Below are positions 46,269-54,775 of a DNA stretch of 64,000 bases, piece after piece. The notes under the pieces were generated by a model that was given only the letters and a program-made list of their open reading frames with translations, was not told the DNA's origin and did not search any database. This DNA is from Fidelibacterota bacterium (GTDB lineage Bacteria > Fidelibacterota > Marinisomatia > SCGC-AAA003-L08 > TS1B11). The position numbers were made by a program, and so were the translations under genes. The stretch lies in the NCBI GenBank assembly GCA_020354025.1, contig CP070638.1, positions 2,716,578 through 2,780,577 on the forward strand, written 5' to 3'. Each line of letters starts with the position of its first letter. Positions within the stretch are counted from its first letter, which is position 1.

Positions 46269-47122
46269 AGTCTACAGAAGAAGTACATACTCAGGTAAAA
46301 GACGCATACGGCCGGGCTATTTCTAAGAGTACGGGCTGTTGTTGCGGTGATACCCCAGACAGCGCCAACGCTCGTGCAATCGGCTATTCTCCGGAGGAAA
46401 CGGCAGCTGCGGGCGAGGGGGTAGCCGGGACTACCATGGGCTGCGGCAATCCGCTGGCGTTCAGCGGTGTCCAGGCGGGCGAGACTGTTCTAGACCTGGG
46501 TTCGGGGGCCGGTCTGGACCTGCTGATCGCGGCGGAAAAAGTCGGGCCCACCGGCCGGGTTATCGGCGTGGATATGACCACCGAGATGATCGCCAGAGCC
46601 CGGGCCAACATCGCCGCTTCGCCGCATCGGAACATCGAGATCCGCCAAGGCATCATCGAAGACCTGCCGGTAGAGGATGGATCGGTAGACTGGGTGATCT
46701 CCAACTGCGTGATAAACCTTTCACCCGAGAAGGGAAAGGTCTTCGCGGAGATTTATCGTGTGCTGAAGCCGGAAGGCCGGTTCAGTATCAGCGACATTGT
46801 GGTCAGTGAGCTTCCGGACACCCTAAGGGAGAATCCCATTCTATATAACTCCTGCGTCGCCGGGGCCATCAGCGAGGAAGACTACCTGGCCGGGCTGCAG
46901 GCCGCCGGACTGGCAGACCTGGGAGTGAACGAGCGCTTCGCTTTCAGCACCCAGCTGCTTGACTCTGCAGACGTTCAGACTATTCTTGGATCTACCGGTT
47001 CGGAGTGTTGTGCATCGGCATCCCCTACAGAAGGCATGGACCTGCAACAGCTGGCCAGAGAACTGGACGGTAAGGTGCAGAGCCTGAACTTTGTCGGGCG
47101 TAAACCTGGTCGCTCTCAATAA
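46265..47122 (+). CDS. arsM: Arsenite S-adenosylmethionine methyltransferase
   Basis: The 285-residue enzyme methylates As(III) to volatile or less toxic forms. It has the SAM motif VLDLGSGAGLD at about 75, and conserved cysteines at Cys25-27 (TGCCCGD), Cys60 (MGCGNP), Cys148 (SNCVINLSP) and Cys197 (YNSCVAGAI), matching the As-binding set of ArsM. GRFSISDIV is typical of the family. Extra Cys246-247 near the C-terminus may bind As as well. It follows arsR in one operon. Confidence 0.92.
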   Translation: MKSTEEVHTQVKDAYGRAISKSTGCCCGDTPDSANARAIGYSPEETAAAGEGVAGTTMGCGNPLAFSGVQAGETVLDLGSGAGLDLLIAAEKVGPTGRVIGVDMTTEMIARARANIAASPHRNIEIRQGIIEDLPVEDGSVDWVISNCVINLSPEKGKVFAEIYRVLKPEGRFSISDIVVSELPDTLRENPILYNSCVAGAISEEDYLAGLQAAGLADLGVNERFAFSTQLLDSADVQTILGSTGSECCASASPTEGMDLQQLARELDGKVQSLNFVGRKPGRSQ

Positions 47123-47662
47123 AACGGCGATCATCAGTCCATTAAGCAGGAGTGCCATATTATCATGGTTAGCAGTGGTATCGACAGGGGCCAGATGCAT
47201 TGCCCACCCTTAAAGCGAGATAATCTTTCCAGCAACTGAAGGCAATCCTGCTCGGCCTCCCCGTGGCCGACTTTGTCCAGTCTTGGCGGAGCCACAGAAA
47301 GCCTTGGACAACCTCCAGAGGTGGCGGCCGGGATTCAGGACCAGGGCGCAAGCTGAGCTTAACCAGAAAATGAAATGAATACATTCCCTGGTGAGGCAAT
47401 TGTCTTGCAATGAAAGCTAAAACTCTTCTAATTTTTATGGATATAGATATATACACTTTTGGGTGTTTCATTATCCACTGCGGCGCCTTAAATCCGTACC
47501 GGACACTCAATTCAGCTTGATGCAGTGGATTATCGTTAGAAGTAAAACCGGGGATTCGGTAACCCGGATAAGGTTCGTAAAAGTAGTATAACCAGGGAGA
47601 AGCCCGGCCTACCCCAGGGTAATACCCTCAGGGCTTTTCATTGTGTAGTAAGGAGATTACTG
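47123..47662. other. 540-bp gap between arsM and rpsP
   Basis: No convincing ORF: both-strand frames of 60-120 codons lack ribosome sites and family resemblance. Its right end holds a nested hairpin and the rpsP ribosome site (AAGGAG at 47650-47655). The left 400 bp may be decayed sequence or contain the promoter of the ribosomal operon. Confidence 0.5.
47600..47638 (+). terminator. Nested hairpin in front of rpsP
   Basis: AAGCCC (47600-47605) pairs with GGGCTT (47631-47636), enclosing a small hairpin AGGGT-AAT-ACCCT (47616-47628); T4 follows. It may be a terminator of an upstream transcript or an attenuator in the rpsP leader. The T run is short. Confidence 0.5.
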
Positions 47663-48625
47663 TTGGCGGTTAAAATCCGTTTAAAGCGTTTAGGGCGTCG
47701 CAAACGGCCCTTTTTCCGTATAGTGGCAATTGATTCTCGCAGCCGCCGGGACGGGGCAGAGATTGAGCGGCTGGGTTGGTACGATCCTCTCACCAGTAAT
47801 GATGAGAGGTTCCGTTTGAATGAGGAGCGGATTTTCCATTGGCTTGAAATGGGAGCTAAGCCATCGAATGCAGTGAAACGCCTTTTATCACAAGCGGGGC
47901 TCGGTCTCAAGTGGCACCTGAAGCGGAATGGCAAGAGCCCGGAAGAGATCGAGGCGGCAGTGGAAGAGTGGCACCAGCAGCGTCTGGAGGAGCAGCGCCG
48001 CAAGGAGGCATTGGAGGCTCAGAAGAAACGGAAGGTCAAGCCGAAGGAAGAAGCTGCACCAGCGGCGGAGACCGAGGCCGAAGTAGAAGAAGAAGCTGAA
48101 GTCACGGAAGAGGTAGAAGAGCCGGTCTCAGAGGAGGCTGCTGCTGATGAAGCGGTAGCTGAGGCGGCTGAGGCTGGTGAAGCCAAAGACGAAGCTGGCA
48201 TGGCGGAGAAAGCACCTGAGGTAGAAGTCAAGGACGACAAGGCAGAGGTGGAAGAGAAAGCAAAGGCTGAGCCTGAGACCGAGGCTGCTGCTGAAGAAGC
48301 TGAGGCAGTTGAGGCTGGTGAAGAAAAAGAAGAAGCTGATGAAGCGGAGACAGCACCTGATGAGAAGGCCACCGGCGAAAAAGCGGATGTAAAAGAAAAG
48401 ACAAAGCCCGAGCCTGAGACCGAGGCTGCTGCCGAGGGAGCTGTCCAAGAAGAAATCCCAGCCGAGGAGACAGTGGCAGAGGAAGCTGCGGAGGAAGAGG
48501 CGGAAGCCGAAGACCAACCGGAGGCAGCAGGTGAGACCGCCGTTGAGGAGAAAGCCGAGTCACCGGAAAGCGCCGCCGCTGACGAAGCTGCCCCGGATGA
48601 TAAAGATAAGGCTGCCAAAGGGTAG
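47663..48625 (+). CDS. rpsP: 30S ribosomal protein S16 with long acidic C-terminal tail
   Basis: Residues 1-85 are a normal S16 (VKIRLKRLGRRKRPFFRIVA, then IERLGWYDPL and GAKPSNAVKRLLSQAGL). A basic helical link at about 95-130 is followed by some 190 residues made almost entirely of Glu, Ala, Lys, Asp and Val, with repeated PETEAAAE modules. Most bacterial S16 proteins have 80-100 residues, and FCB ones often up to 180, so 320 is exceptional. The TTG start is set by AAGGAG seven bases ahead. It heads rpsP-rimM-trmD-rplS. The tail is encoded in-frame with no stop, so it is presumably translated. Confidence 0.93.
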   Translation: MAVKIRLKRLGRRKRPFFRIVAIDSRSRRDGAEIERLGWYDPLTSNDERFRLNEERIFHWLEMGAKPSNAVKRLLSQAGLGLKWHLKRNGKSPEEIEAAVEEWHQQRLEEQRRKEALEAQKKRKVKPKEEAAPAAETEAEVEEEAEVTEEVEEPVSEEAAADEAVAEAAEAGEAKDEAGMAEKAPEVEVKDDKAEVEEKAKAEPETEAAAEEAEAVEAGEEKEEADEAETAPDEKATGEKADVKEKTKPEPETEAAAEGAVQEEIPAEETVAEEAAEEEAEAEDQPEAAGETAVEEKAESPESAAADEAAPDDKDKAAKG

Positions 48626-48657
48626 ACCTTGATCACAGGAGATGGGCTGCAGCCGAC

Positions 48658-49185
48658 ATGGTACAAAACGTCTCAGAACGGAATTCTTTTCCCGTCGGTA
48701 CCGTACTCAAAGGACTCGGGCTGAAGGGAGATGTGAAAATACACTCCCTTTTAGAGGACACGGAGATTTTAGACGGTGTACATATCCTGATCGCTTCTTA
48801 TCCCGATGGCCGGACTGAAAACCTAGAACTCGACCGAGTGCGTGCCCGTGGCGGCAAGGTGGTACTCGGCTTCAAAGGCATCAAGGACCGGGCGGGTGCC
48901 GATGCCCTCAGGGGGGCGGAACTGTCCATCGCCCGTGAAGATCTGCCAGCACTGGCCGCCGGGGAGTACTACCTCAGTGATCTGGTCGGCTACACCGTTC
49001 TGTCCGACGACGGAATATTCATAGGAGTAGTGAAGGACGTCTGGGACCTGCCCGCTAACGAAGTGCTCCAGGTAATCGGTAATGACCGGGAGGTGCTTGT
49101 CCCACTAATTGACGAAGTAATAAAAGAAATCAGATTCGGCGACCAACGGATAGTAATCACAGTGATGGAAGGACTTCTGGATTGA
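48658..49185 (+). CDS. rimM: Ribosome maturation factor RimM
   Basis: The 175-residue protein has the RimM N-terminal domain (FPVGTVLKGLGLKGDVKIHSLLED) and PRC-barrel domain (GEYYLSDLVGYTVL, then PANEVLQVIG, VPLIDEVIKEI). It acts in 30S 3' domain maturation, near S19. It lies in the conserved ribosomal operon between rpsP and trmD and overlaps trmD by TTGA. Confidence 0.94.
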   Translation: MVQNVSERNSFPVGTVLKGLGLKGDVKIHSLLEDTEILDGVHILIASYPDGRTENLELDRVRARGGKVVLGFKGIKDRAGADALRGAELSIAREDLPALAAGEYYLSDLVGYTVLSDDGIFIGVVKDVWDLPANEVLQVIGNDREVLVPLIDEVIKEIRFGDQRIVITVMEGLLD

Positions 49186-49925
49186 AACTGCGCATTGACG
49201 TGCTGACCCCATTCCCACAGTTGGTGGAAGCGGTAGTATCGACGAGTATTCTGGGCCGGGCTGCCACCAAGGGAGTTGTGTCCTACCATCTACACAGCCT
49301 GTTCGAGTTTGCCGATGCACCTCACCATAAAATCGATGATGAGCCCTACGGCGGCGGTGCGGGTATGATCATGAAACCAGAGCCGGTGTTCCGGGCTTTT
49401 GACCGGGTGATGGAGCAGGTGGGGCCAGACGCTGCTCCCCGGGTGATTTTCCCTTCTCCTGACGGGAAGCCCTTCAGCCAGGCGGACGCCGTGGCCCTGG
49501 CCCAGGCTGAACACCTTGTCATTATCTGCGGTCACTATAAAGCGGTCGACCAGCGTGTTCGAGATCAATTGGTGACTGACGAGTACTCCATCGGAGACTT
49601 TGTGGTGACTGGAGGAGAATTGCCGGCCCTCCTAATACTGGATGCCATAGTGCGGCTCCAGGAAGGGGTACTCAGCGCCAGGGAATCGGCTGACACCGAC
49701 TCATTTGGCCAATCCAGTAATGGACTGCTGGATGGACCTTATTATACGCGGCCTCGGGAATACCGGGGGTTGGCCGTACCGGATATCCTTCTCTCCGGCA
49801 ATCATGCCGAAGTCAAGAGCTGGCGTCAGGAGCAACGAAGGGCACAAACCAGGGAACGTCGTCCTGATCTATGGAAACAATTCCAGGCCGCTGAGCGGCA
49901 AGTTACGGAGCAAGAAAATGGATAG
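49182..49925 (+). CDS. trmD: tRNA (guanine-N1)-methyltransferase TrmD
   Basis: The 247-residue enzyme methylates G37 next to the anticodon using SAM and so protects the reading frame. The knotted SPOUT domain is visible: [64 protein letters not shown]. The start is TTG at 49182, overlapping the rimM stop; no better ATG is available before the conserved [12 protein letters not shown]. It overlaps rplS by 8 bp. Confidence 0.95.
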   Translation: MKLRIDVLTPFPQLVEAVVSTSILGRAATKGVVSYHLHSLFEFADAPHHKIDDEPYGGGAGMIMKPEPVFRAFDRVMEQVGPDAAPRVIFPSPDGKPFSQADAVALAQAEHLVIICGHYKAVDQRVRDQLVTDEYSIGDFVVTGGELPALLILDAIVRLQEGVLSARESADTDSFGQSSNGLLDGPYYTRPREYRGLAVPDILLSGNHAEVKSWRQEQRRAQTRERRPDLWKQFQAAERQVTEQENG

Positions 49926-50262
49926 ACTACTACATGAAGCGACTAAGGAATACGTGCGCGACAACTTGCCCCGATTTCGTCCCGGCGACCGCGTGGCAGT
50001 GGACGTAAGGGTGGTTGAAGGCAACCGGACCCGGGTCCAAACTTTCGAGGGCGATGTCATTGCCATGTCAGGAAGCGGCGTTAACCGAACGTTCACCGTC
50101 CGGAAGATTTCCGGGGGCATCGGAGTGGAGAGGATCTTCCCGCTTCACAGCCCTAATATCAATAAGATCAAGATTATACGTGCGGGAAAAGTTCGCCGGG
50201 CAAAGCTTTATTATCTGCGCCAGCTGCGGGGCAAGGCCGCCCGGATCAAGGAGCGGCGATAA
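49918..50262 (+). CDS. rplS: 50S ribosomal protein L19
   Basis: The 114-residue protein matches L19: [81 protein letters not shown]19 sits at the 30S/50S interface. GGAG eight bases ahead of the ATG at 49918 sets the start inside the trmD end. It is the last gene of the operon. Confidence 0.96.
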   Translation: MDRLLHEATKEYVRDNLPRFRPGDRVAVDVRVVEGNRTRVQTFEGDVIAMSGSGVNRTFTVRKISGGIGVERIFPLHSPNINKIKIIRAGKVRRAKLYYLRQLRGKAARIKERR

Positions 50263-50342
50263 TACACGGGGCCGATTCCCCGGGACCACCAAAGAGAGTG
50301 CCGATATAGCAGAGTAATATCTTACTAATCCTTAATAGATAT

Positions 50343-50408
50343 ATAGGGGCCAGGAGTAAATTGATGAAGGTATACAGTATCACCGATAATGCCCTCCCCT
50401 ATCTTTTT
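50343..50408 (+). terminator. Terminator-like hairpin with internal leader ORF
   Basis: ATAGGGG (50343-50349) pairs with CCCCTAT (50396-50402) and T5 follows at 50404-50408. The 46-base interior contains an AGGAG ribosome site and most of a short ORF (50364-50417), plus a small stem GGTATAC/GTATCACC. It may terminate the ribosomal operon or act as a leader attenuator for the MFS gene. Confidence 0.45.
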
Positions 50409-50417
50409 ACGAATTAA
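50364..50417 (+). CDS. 17-codon leader ORF candidate
   Basis: ATG at 50364 follows AGGAG by eight bases and opens MKVYSITDNALPYLFTN, ending in TAA at 50415-50417. The ribosome site lies just inside the left arm of a terminator-like hairpin, and the stop lies past the T run, as expected for a leader peptide that competes with a terminator. No amino acid is enriched enough to name an effector. A chance ORF of this size cannot be excluded. Confidence 0.3.
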   Translation: MKVYSITDNALPYLFTN

Positions 50418-50507
50418 TTGCATCTCCGAGCCCCCTACGCCTCTTTGGCAAGCCTCAAGCGCCCATAAGGCTACACTCAGAGGAGTATACCTCGACGGCA
50501 TAAACCA

Positions 50508-51671
50508 ATGGACATCCGCAGCGTTCTAACCATCACTTTCCTGGGGCACCTCCTCAACCACAGCCTTACACTGATCTACCCGGTTGTGATGATCCAGCTA
50601 GCCACCCTGTATCCCCAAAGCTCCCTGACAACCTTTGGGCTGCTTGGAACGGTACACTACCTGCTATACGGTTTGGGTGCGTTCCCCGCGGGCTGGTTGA
50701 CCGACCGGCTCGGTGCCCGGAACATTCTTCTTATTTATTTTTTCGGATCGGCGGCTGCGGTGGTCTACCTGGTGCTGGCCCCCGGCCTGATCAATCTGGC
50801 GGTGGGTCTGGCACTGCTGGGCCTTTTCTGTGCCCTCTATCACCCCTCGGGCTTGACCCTGATCAGCCACACCTCCCAGCGCATCAGTCGTCATCTGGGT
50901 ATACACGGTGTCGCCGGCAGCGTGGGCTTAACCCTTGGCCCCCTGGTGGGGGGTGCCGTAGCCGCATGGTTCGGATGGCGGGCGCCGTTTGTACTGTTCG
51001 GTTTCCTGGCCGCGGCGGCGGGTATTTACCTGGGATTTTCGTCCGTAAATGATACAGCTCACCAGTCCCCCTCCCACCCCCAGGCCCAGCGAGCCACACT
51101 GATCCGTCCGCTCATCTACTGCTACTTAATCGGTATCTTCATGGGACTGGCTCACCGGGGCACCCTGAATTTCCTGCCCCTGCACTTCTCCCAAGTGTTT
51201 GAAGGCACACTGGCGCCAGTGATGGTGGGCGGCTTTCTCACAGCCCTGGTCCTGGCCTGTGGTATCCTGGGACAGACCCTGGGCGGGGTCTGGGGTGATC
51301 GTTACCCCAGATACCGGATAATGGTAATAGTAGTAGCCTTGAATATTCCCTTCCTGATCCTGATGACCGTCACCCGGGGCTATATTCTGGTATTAACGGC
51401 GCTTTTCTGGGGAGTGGTGAACTTTGCTTACCAGCCCATCGCCAACGCCCTGATTTCCGACTTTTCCAATCCCCGCCAACGGGGTACTCTGTTCGGCATC
51501 CTGAATGGTCTCACCTTTGGTGTGGGTGCCCTGGCCGCGACGCTGGCCGGCGCCATCGGCGATCGCTGGGGCACGGTAGCTATATTTGCAGCTATGGGGG
51601 TACTACTTCTTCCGGCAGTAGCAGCAGGCCTGCTGCTGCGGAGGGAGAGCGCGGCGGTTTCCATTGATTAA
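50508..51671 (+). CDS. MFS transporter
   Basis: The 387-residue protein has about 12 hydrophobic segments and the MFS signature GWLTDRLGARNILL after helix 2, as well as GGVWGDRYPRYRI in the second half. The pattern LNHSLTLIYPVVMI, with GLFCALYHPSGLTLIS, resembles the fosmidomycin-resistance (Fsr) branch. The substrate is unknown. No close SD is seen ahead of the ATG (the nearest, AGAGGAG, is over 20 bases away), so translation may be weak or the start slightly wrong. Confidence 0.87.
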   Translation: MDIRSVLTITFLGHLLNHSLTLIYPVVMIQLATLYPQSSLTTFGLLGTVHYLLYGLGAFPAGWLTDRLGARNILLIYFFGSAAAVVYLVLAPGLINLAVGLALLGLFCALYHPSGLTLISHTSQRISRHLGIHGVAGSVGLTLGPLVGGAVAAWFGWRAPFVLFGFLAAAAGIYLGFSSVNDTAHQSPSHPQAQRATLIRPLIYCYLIGIFMGLAHRGTLNFLPLHFSQVFEGTLAPVMVGGFLTALVLACGILGQTLGGVWGDRYPRYRIMVIVVALNIPFLILMTVTRGYILVLTALFWGVVNFAYQPIANALISDFSNPRQRGTLFGILNGLTFGVGALAATLAGAIGDRWGTVAIFAAMGVLLLPAVAAGLLLRRESAAVSID

Positions 51672-51701
51672 CGCAAAGACTTATTCTATATTCAGGGTTA
51701 A

Positions 51702-53324
51702 ATGACATCACAGACGGAACCAAACACACCGGATTTTCAGGATACTGACATCGTCTCCCGCCTGAGCACCTTGGAGGGGGATATGGAACGTCTCCATCAG
51801 ATCGGTATCGCTCTTTCCAGCGAAAAAAACCTAAACCGACTGCTGGAAACCATCGTAGCTGAGGCCCGGGGTTTCACTCATTGCGATGCCGGTACCCTGT
51901 ACCGGGTGAACGAAGAGAAAAACGTTCTAACCTTTGAGATCATGCAGACCGAGTCCACCGGGTACTACGCTGGCGGCACTACGGGCAACCAGATCACCGT
52001 TCCCCCCGTTCCCCTCGAAAAGGACGGCGAGCCCAACTGTGCTAACGTATCAGCATACGTAGCTATCACAGGCAAGGTGGTGAATATCCCTGACGTCTAC
52101 GAAGCGGAAGGCTTCGATTTCACCGGTCCCAAGAAATATGATGAGATGACCGGTTACCGCACCCAGTCCATGCTGGTTATTCCCATGCGGGACCACACCG
52201 ACAAGGTCATCGGTGTGCTGCAGCTCATTAACGCCCAAGATGTCGAGAAGAAGCACATCCCCTTTGAGACACGGTTTGAATCCATGGTGCGATCGCTGGC
52301 GAGCCAAGCGGCGGTAGCCATCAACAACGCCCAGCTGATCCAGGATATCGAGAACCTTTTCAAGTCGGTGGTACACTACACCGTCAAAGCCATCGATGCC
52401 CGAAGCCCACATACGGCGGGCCACTCCAGCCGGGTTGCCGCCCTCACCCGCCGCCTAGCACAGACGGTTAATCTACAGACCGACGGCCCCTTCGCCGATG
52501 TCCACTTTACTGATGAGCAGATCGAAGAAATCTGGATGGCGGCGATCATGCACGATGTGGGCAAAATCGGTGTGCCAGAGGCGGTCCTGGAGAAACAGAA
52601 CAAACTGGATGGGGCCATGTATGAGCGCGTGGTAGACCGTTTCCAGCGGATCCGGGAGCTGGCGATAATGCGGGCACGGCTGAGAAACGCTACCAACAGC
52701 CAACCGGAGGACCTTGTAGACGAGGAGCTTCTAAAGACACTCCAGGAGTGGGAGGAGGACTACGAGTTTATCCAGTGGGTCAACAAGCCCGGCTTCCTAG
52801 CTCCCGAGAAGAAGGAGCAGCTGGATCAGGTCGCCGTCAAGACTTATACCGATTGGAAGGGAGATGAACAGCCCTACCTAACGGAAGAAGAATATCTGAA
52901 CTTCTCTGTTATCAAGGGGAACCTGACCGATAACGAGCGGAGCCAGATTCAGAGTCATGTCGTCCACACCGAAGCGATGCTTACCAAGTTACCCTTCACA
53001 GATAAGCTAGCCCAGGTCCCCATGTTTGCCGCCAGTCACCACGAGTGGATCAACGGGAAAGGCTATCCAAAGGGATTAAAAGGAGACCAGATCCCTATCC
53101 CGGCCCGTATGATGTGTATCGCCGATGTCTGGGACGCCCTCACCGCTCAGGACCGCCCCTACAAGCCCGCGATCCCTCCGGAAAAATCGTGCCAGATACT
53201 CCAGGCCGGTGCCGAACATGACGAATTCGACAAGGAGCTGGTAGACCTGTTCATCTCACACCGCCTATGGGAGCGGAAATCCGATGAGGTTGCCGAATTT
53301 CCGGATGAGGAAAATGAAGAATAA
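51702..53324 (+). CDS. GAF-HD-GYP domain protein
   Basis: The 540 residues contain a GAF domain (about 30-215) and an HD-GYP domain. The HD motif MHDVGKIGVPEAVLEK lies at 283 and HHEWINGKGYPKGL at about 447. The distance between HD and GYP, about 170 residues, is over 100 longer than in the REC-HD-GYP protein at 770-1876, because of a charged insert at about 305-425. I know other GAF-linked members with a similar insert. All catalytic residues are present, so cyclic di-GMP hydrolysis under control of the GAF ligand is likely. Confidence 0.9.
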   Translation: MTSQTEPNTPDFQDTDIVSRLSTLEGDMERLHQIGIALSSEKNLNRLLETIVAEARGFTHCDAGTLYRVNEEKNVLTFEIMQTESTGYYAGGTTGNQITVPPVPLEKDGEPNCANVSAYVAITGKVVNIPDVYEAEGFDFTGPKKYDEMTGYRTQSMLVIPMRDHTDKVIGVLQLINAQDVEKKHIPFETRFESMVRSLASQAAVAINNAQLIQDIENLFKSVVHYTVKAIDARSPHTAGHSSRVAALTRRLAQTVNLQTDGPFADVHFTDEQIEEIWMAAIMHDVGKIGVPEAVLEKQNKLDGAMYERVVDRFQRIRELAIMRARLRNATNSQPEDLVDEELLKTLQEWEEDYEFIQWVNKPGFLAPEKKEQLDQVAVKTYTDWKGDEQPYLTEEEYLNFSVIKGNLTDNERSQIQSHVVHTEAMLTKLPFTDKLAQVPMFAASHHEWINGKGYPKGLKGDQIPIPARMMCIADVWDALTAQDRPYKPAIPPEKSCQILQAGAEHDEFDKELVDLFISHRLWERKSDEVAEFPDEENEE

Positions 53325-53341
53325 GTCCTGGCGGTCTCGAA

Positions 53342-54775
53342 ATGGCTGAACTTTCCGCGGGAGTCCGTGCGACTCTCAAGTCCCTGCCTTCAGTCGACGA
53401 CCTACTTAAAGCGTTCCCTCCTGAAAACTACCGCGTAACCCGTCCGCAAGCCCGCAGTGCCATTCGCGCTACCCTGGCGGAAGTACGCCGGCAGGTTCGA
53501 GACGGAGCAGACATATCCGACGCAGGTTCAATGGTCCGGGCTGCAGTGCGCAGGCGGATGGAGAGTCTGGCCAAGCCGGAATTGAAGCCAGTCCTTAATG
53601 GGACCGGGGTAGTGCTGCACACTGGCTTGGGGCGGGCGCCTCTGAGCCGGCACGTACTTGACCGGGCTTTCTGCGCACTCAGCGGTTACGCCGGGCTGGA
53701 GCTGGACCTGGAATCGGGCAAACGGGGTGAGCGTCTGGACATAATAACAGACCTGTTCAAAGCATTGACCCTGTCGGAAGGGGTAATAGTAGTGAACAAC
53801 AACGCCGCCGCGGTGCTCCTCATGCTAAACACCGCTGCCGATGGTAAAGAGGTAGTGGTCAGCCGGGGGCAGCAGGTGGAGATCGGCGGTTCATTCCGCA
53901 TGCCGGACGTGATCGACAAATCCGGAGCACAGCTGGTGGAAGTAGGCACCACCAACCGGACTCACCTATCTGACTACGAAAAGGCAATATCCAGACAAAC
54001 CGGCGCCCTGCTCTTCGTTCATACCAGCAACTATCGGGTCGAGGGTTTTACCAAAGAGGTGCCACTAACAGACCTGGCGGCCTTGGCGAAAAAGAAAAAG
54101 GTGCCGCTCCTGGTTGACCTAGGCAGCGGCAGTCTGATGGACCAGCCTATCGTAGGGCTAGCTTCGGAGCCAGGCGTGACCAGTGTTCTAAAGACCGGGG
54201 CAGACCTGGTCTCTTTCAGTGGGGACAAGCTGCTGGGAGGCCCCCAGGCCGGTATCGTAGTGGGCCGAAAGCGATGGCTCAAGCGCCTCCATAAAAATCC
54301 CCTTTACCGGGCCTTGAGGTGTGATAAGGTAACCCTGGCCCTTCTGGAACAGACTCTGCGGACCTACGTCGATGCCGAGACCTGGACGCCGGAAAACCTG
54401 GTACTAGAACTGTTGAACCGCGACCGGGAGGAGCTCCGCTCGCAGGCGGAGGAGCTGCTGGGCCGTCTCTCGCCGGAGGCGCACCGGGGCGGGACTATCA
54501 AGGTAGTGGAATCCACGGTGGAGGCGGGAAGCGGATCGCTGCCCCTAGTGCCGATTCCCAGCATCGCCCTTGCCATATCCAGACCTAATACCAGCCCCGA
54601 TGAGCTGGCGCTGCGATTCCGCCAAGCCACCAATCCGGTGGTGGGTTATGTCCGCAGGGGGCAGTATTATATTGACCTGAAAGCCGTTCCCTTAGAGAAA
54701 AACTACCTACTGGCCCGGACACTGGCGGAGGTGCTCGCGCCAGCTCCCGAAAGGAATTCCCAGATAGATCAATGA
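53342..54775 (+). CDS. selA: L-seryl-tRNA(Sec) selenium transferase
   Basis: The 477-residue PLP enzyme converts Ser-tRNA(Sec) into Sec-tRNA(Sec) using selenophosphate. The family core is complete: NGTGVVLHTGLGRAPLS, VNNNAAAVLL, SRGQQVEIGGSFRMPDV, LLVDLGSGSL, and the PLP lysine Lys296 in SFSGDKLLGGPQAG. It overlaps selB by 4 bp, so the two form a selenocysteine operon. selD (selenophosphate) and tRNA-Sec are not in the window. Confidence 0.96.
   Translation: MAELSAGVRATLKSLPSVDDLLKAFPPENYRVTRPQARSAIRATLAEVRRQVRDGADISDAGSMVRAAVRRRMESLAKPELKPVLNGTGVVLHTGLGRAPLSRHVLDRAFCALSGYAGLELDLESGKRGERLDIITDLFKALTLSEGVIVVNNNAAAVLLMLNTAADGKEVVVSRGQQVEIGGSFRMPDVIDKSGAQLVEVGTTNRTHLSDYEKAISRQTGALLFVHTSNYRVEGFTKEVPLTDLAALAKKKKVPLLVDLGSGSLMDQPIVGLASEPGVTSVLKTGADLVSFSGDKLLGGPQAGIVVGRKRWLKRLHKNPLYRALRCDKVTLALLEQTLRTYVDAETWTPENLVLELLNRDREELRSQAEELLGRLSPEAHRGGTIKVVESTVEAGSGSLPLVPIPSIALAISRPNTSPDELALRFRQATNPVVGYVRRGQYYIDLKAVPLEKNYLLARTLAEVLAPAPERNSQIDQ

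Noticed and set aside
48019-48666. Long Ser/Ala-rich frames antisense to rpsP
   Set aside because: They mirror the Glu/Ala codons of the S16 tail on the other strand.
51702-53324. Large insert between HD and GYP motifs as a novelty
   Set aside because: I know related GAF-HD-GYP proteins with a similar charged insert, so it is likely a known subfamily.
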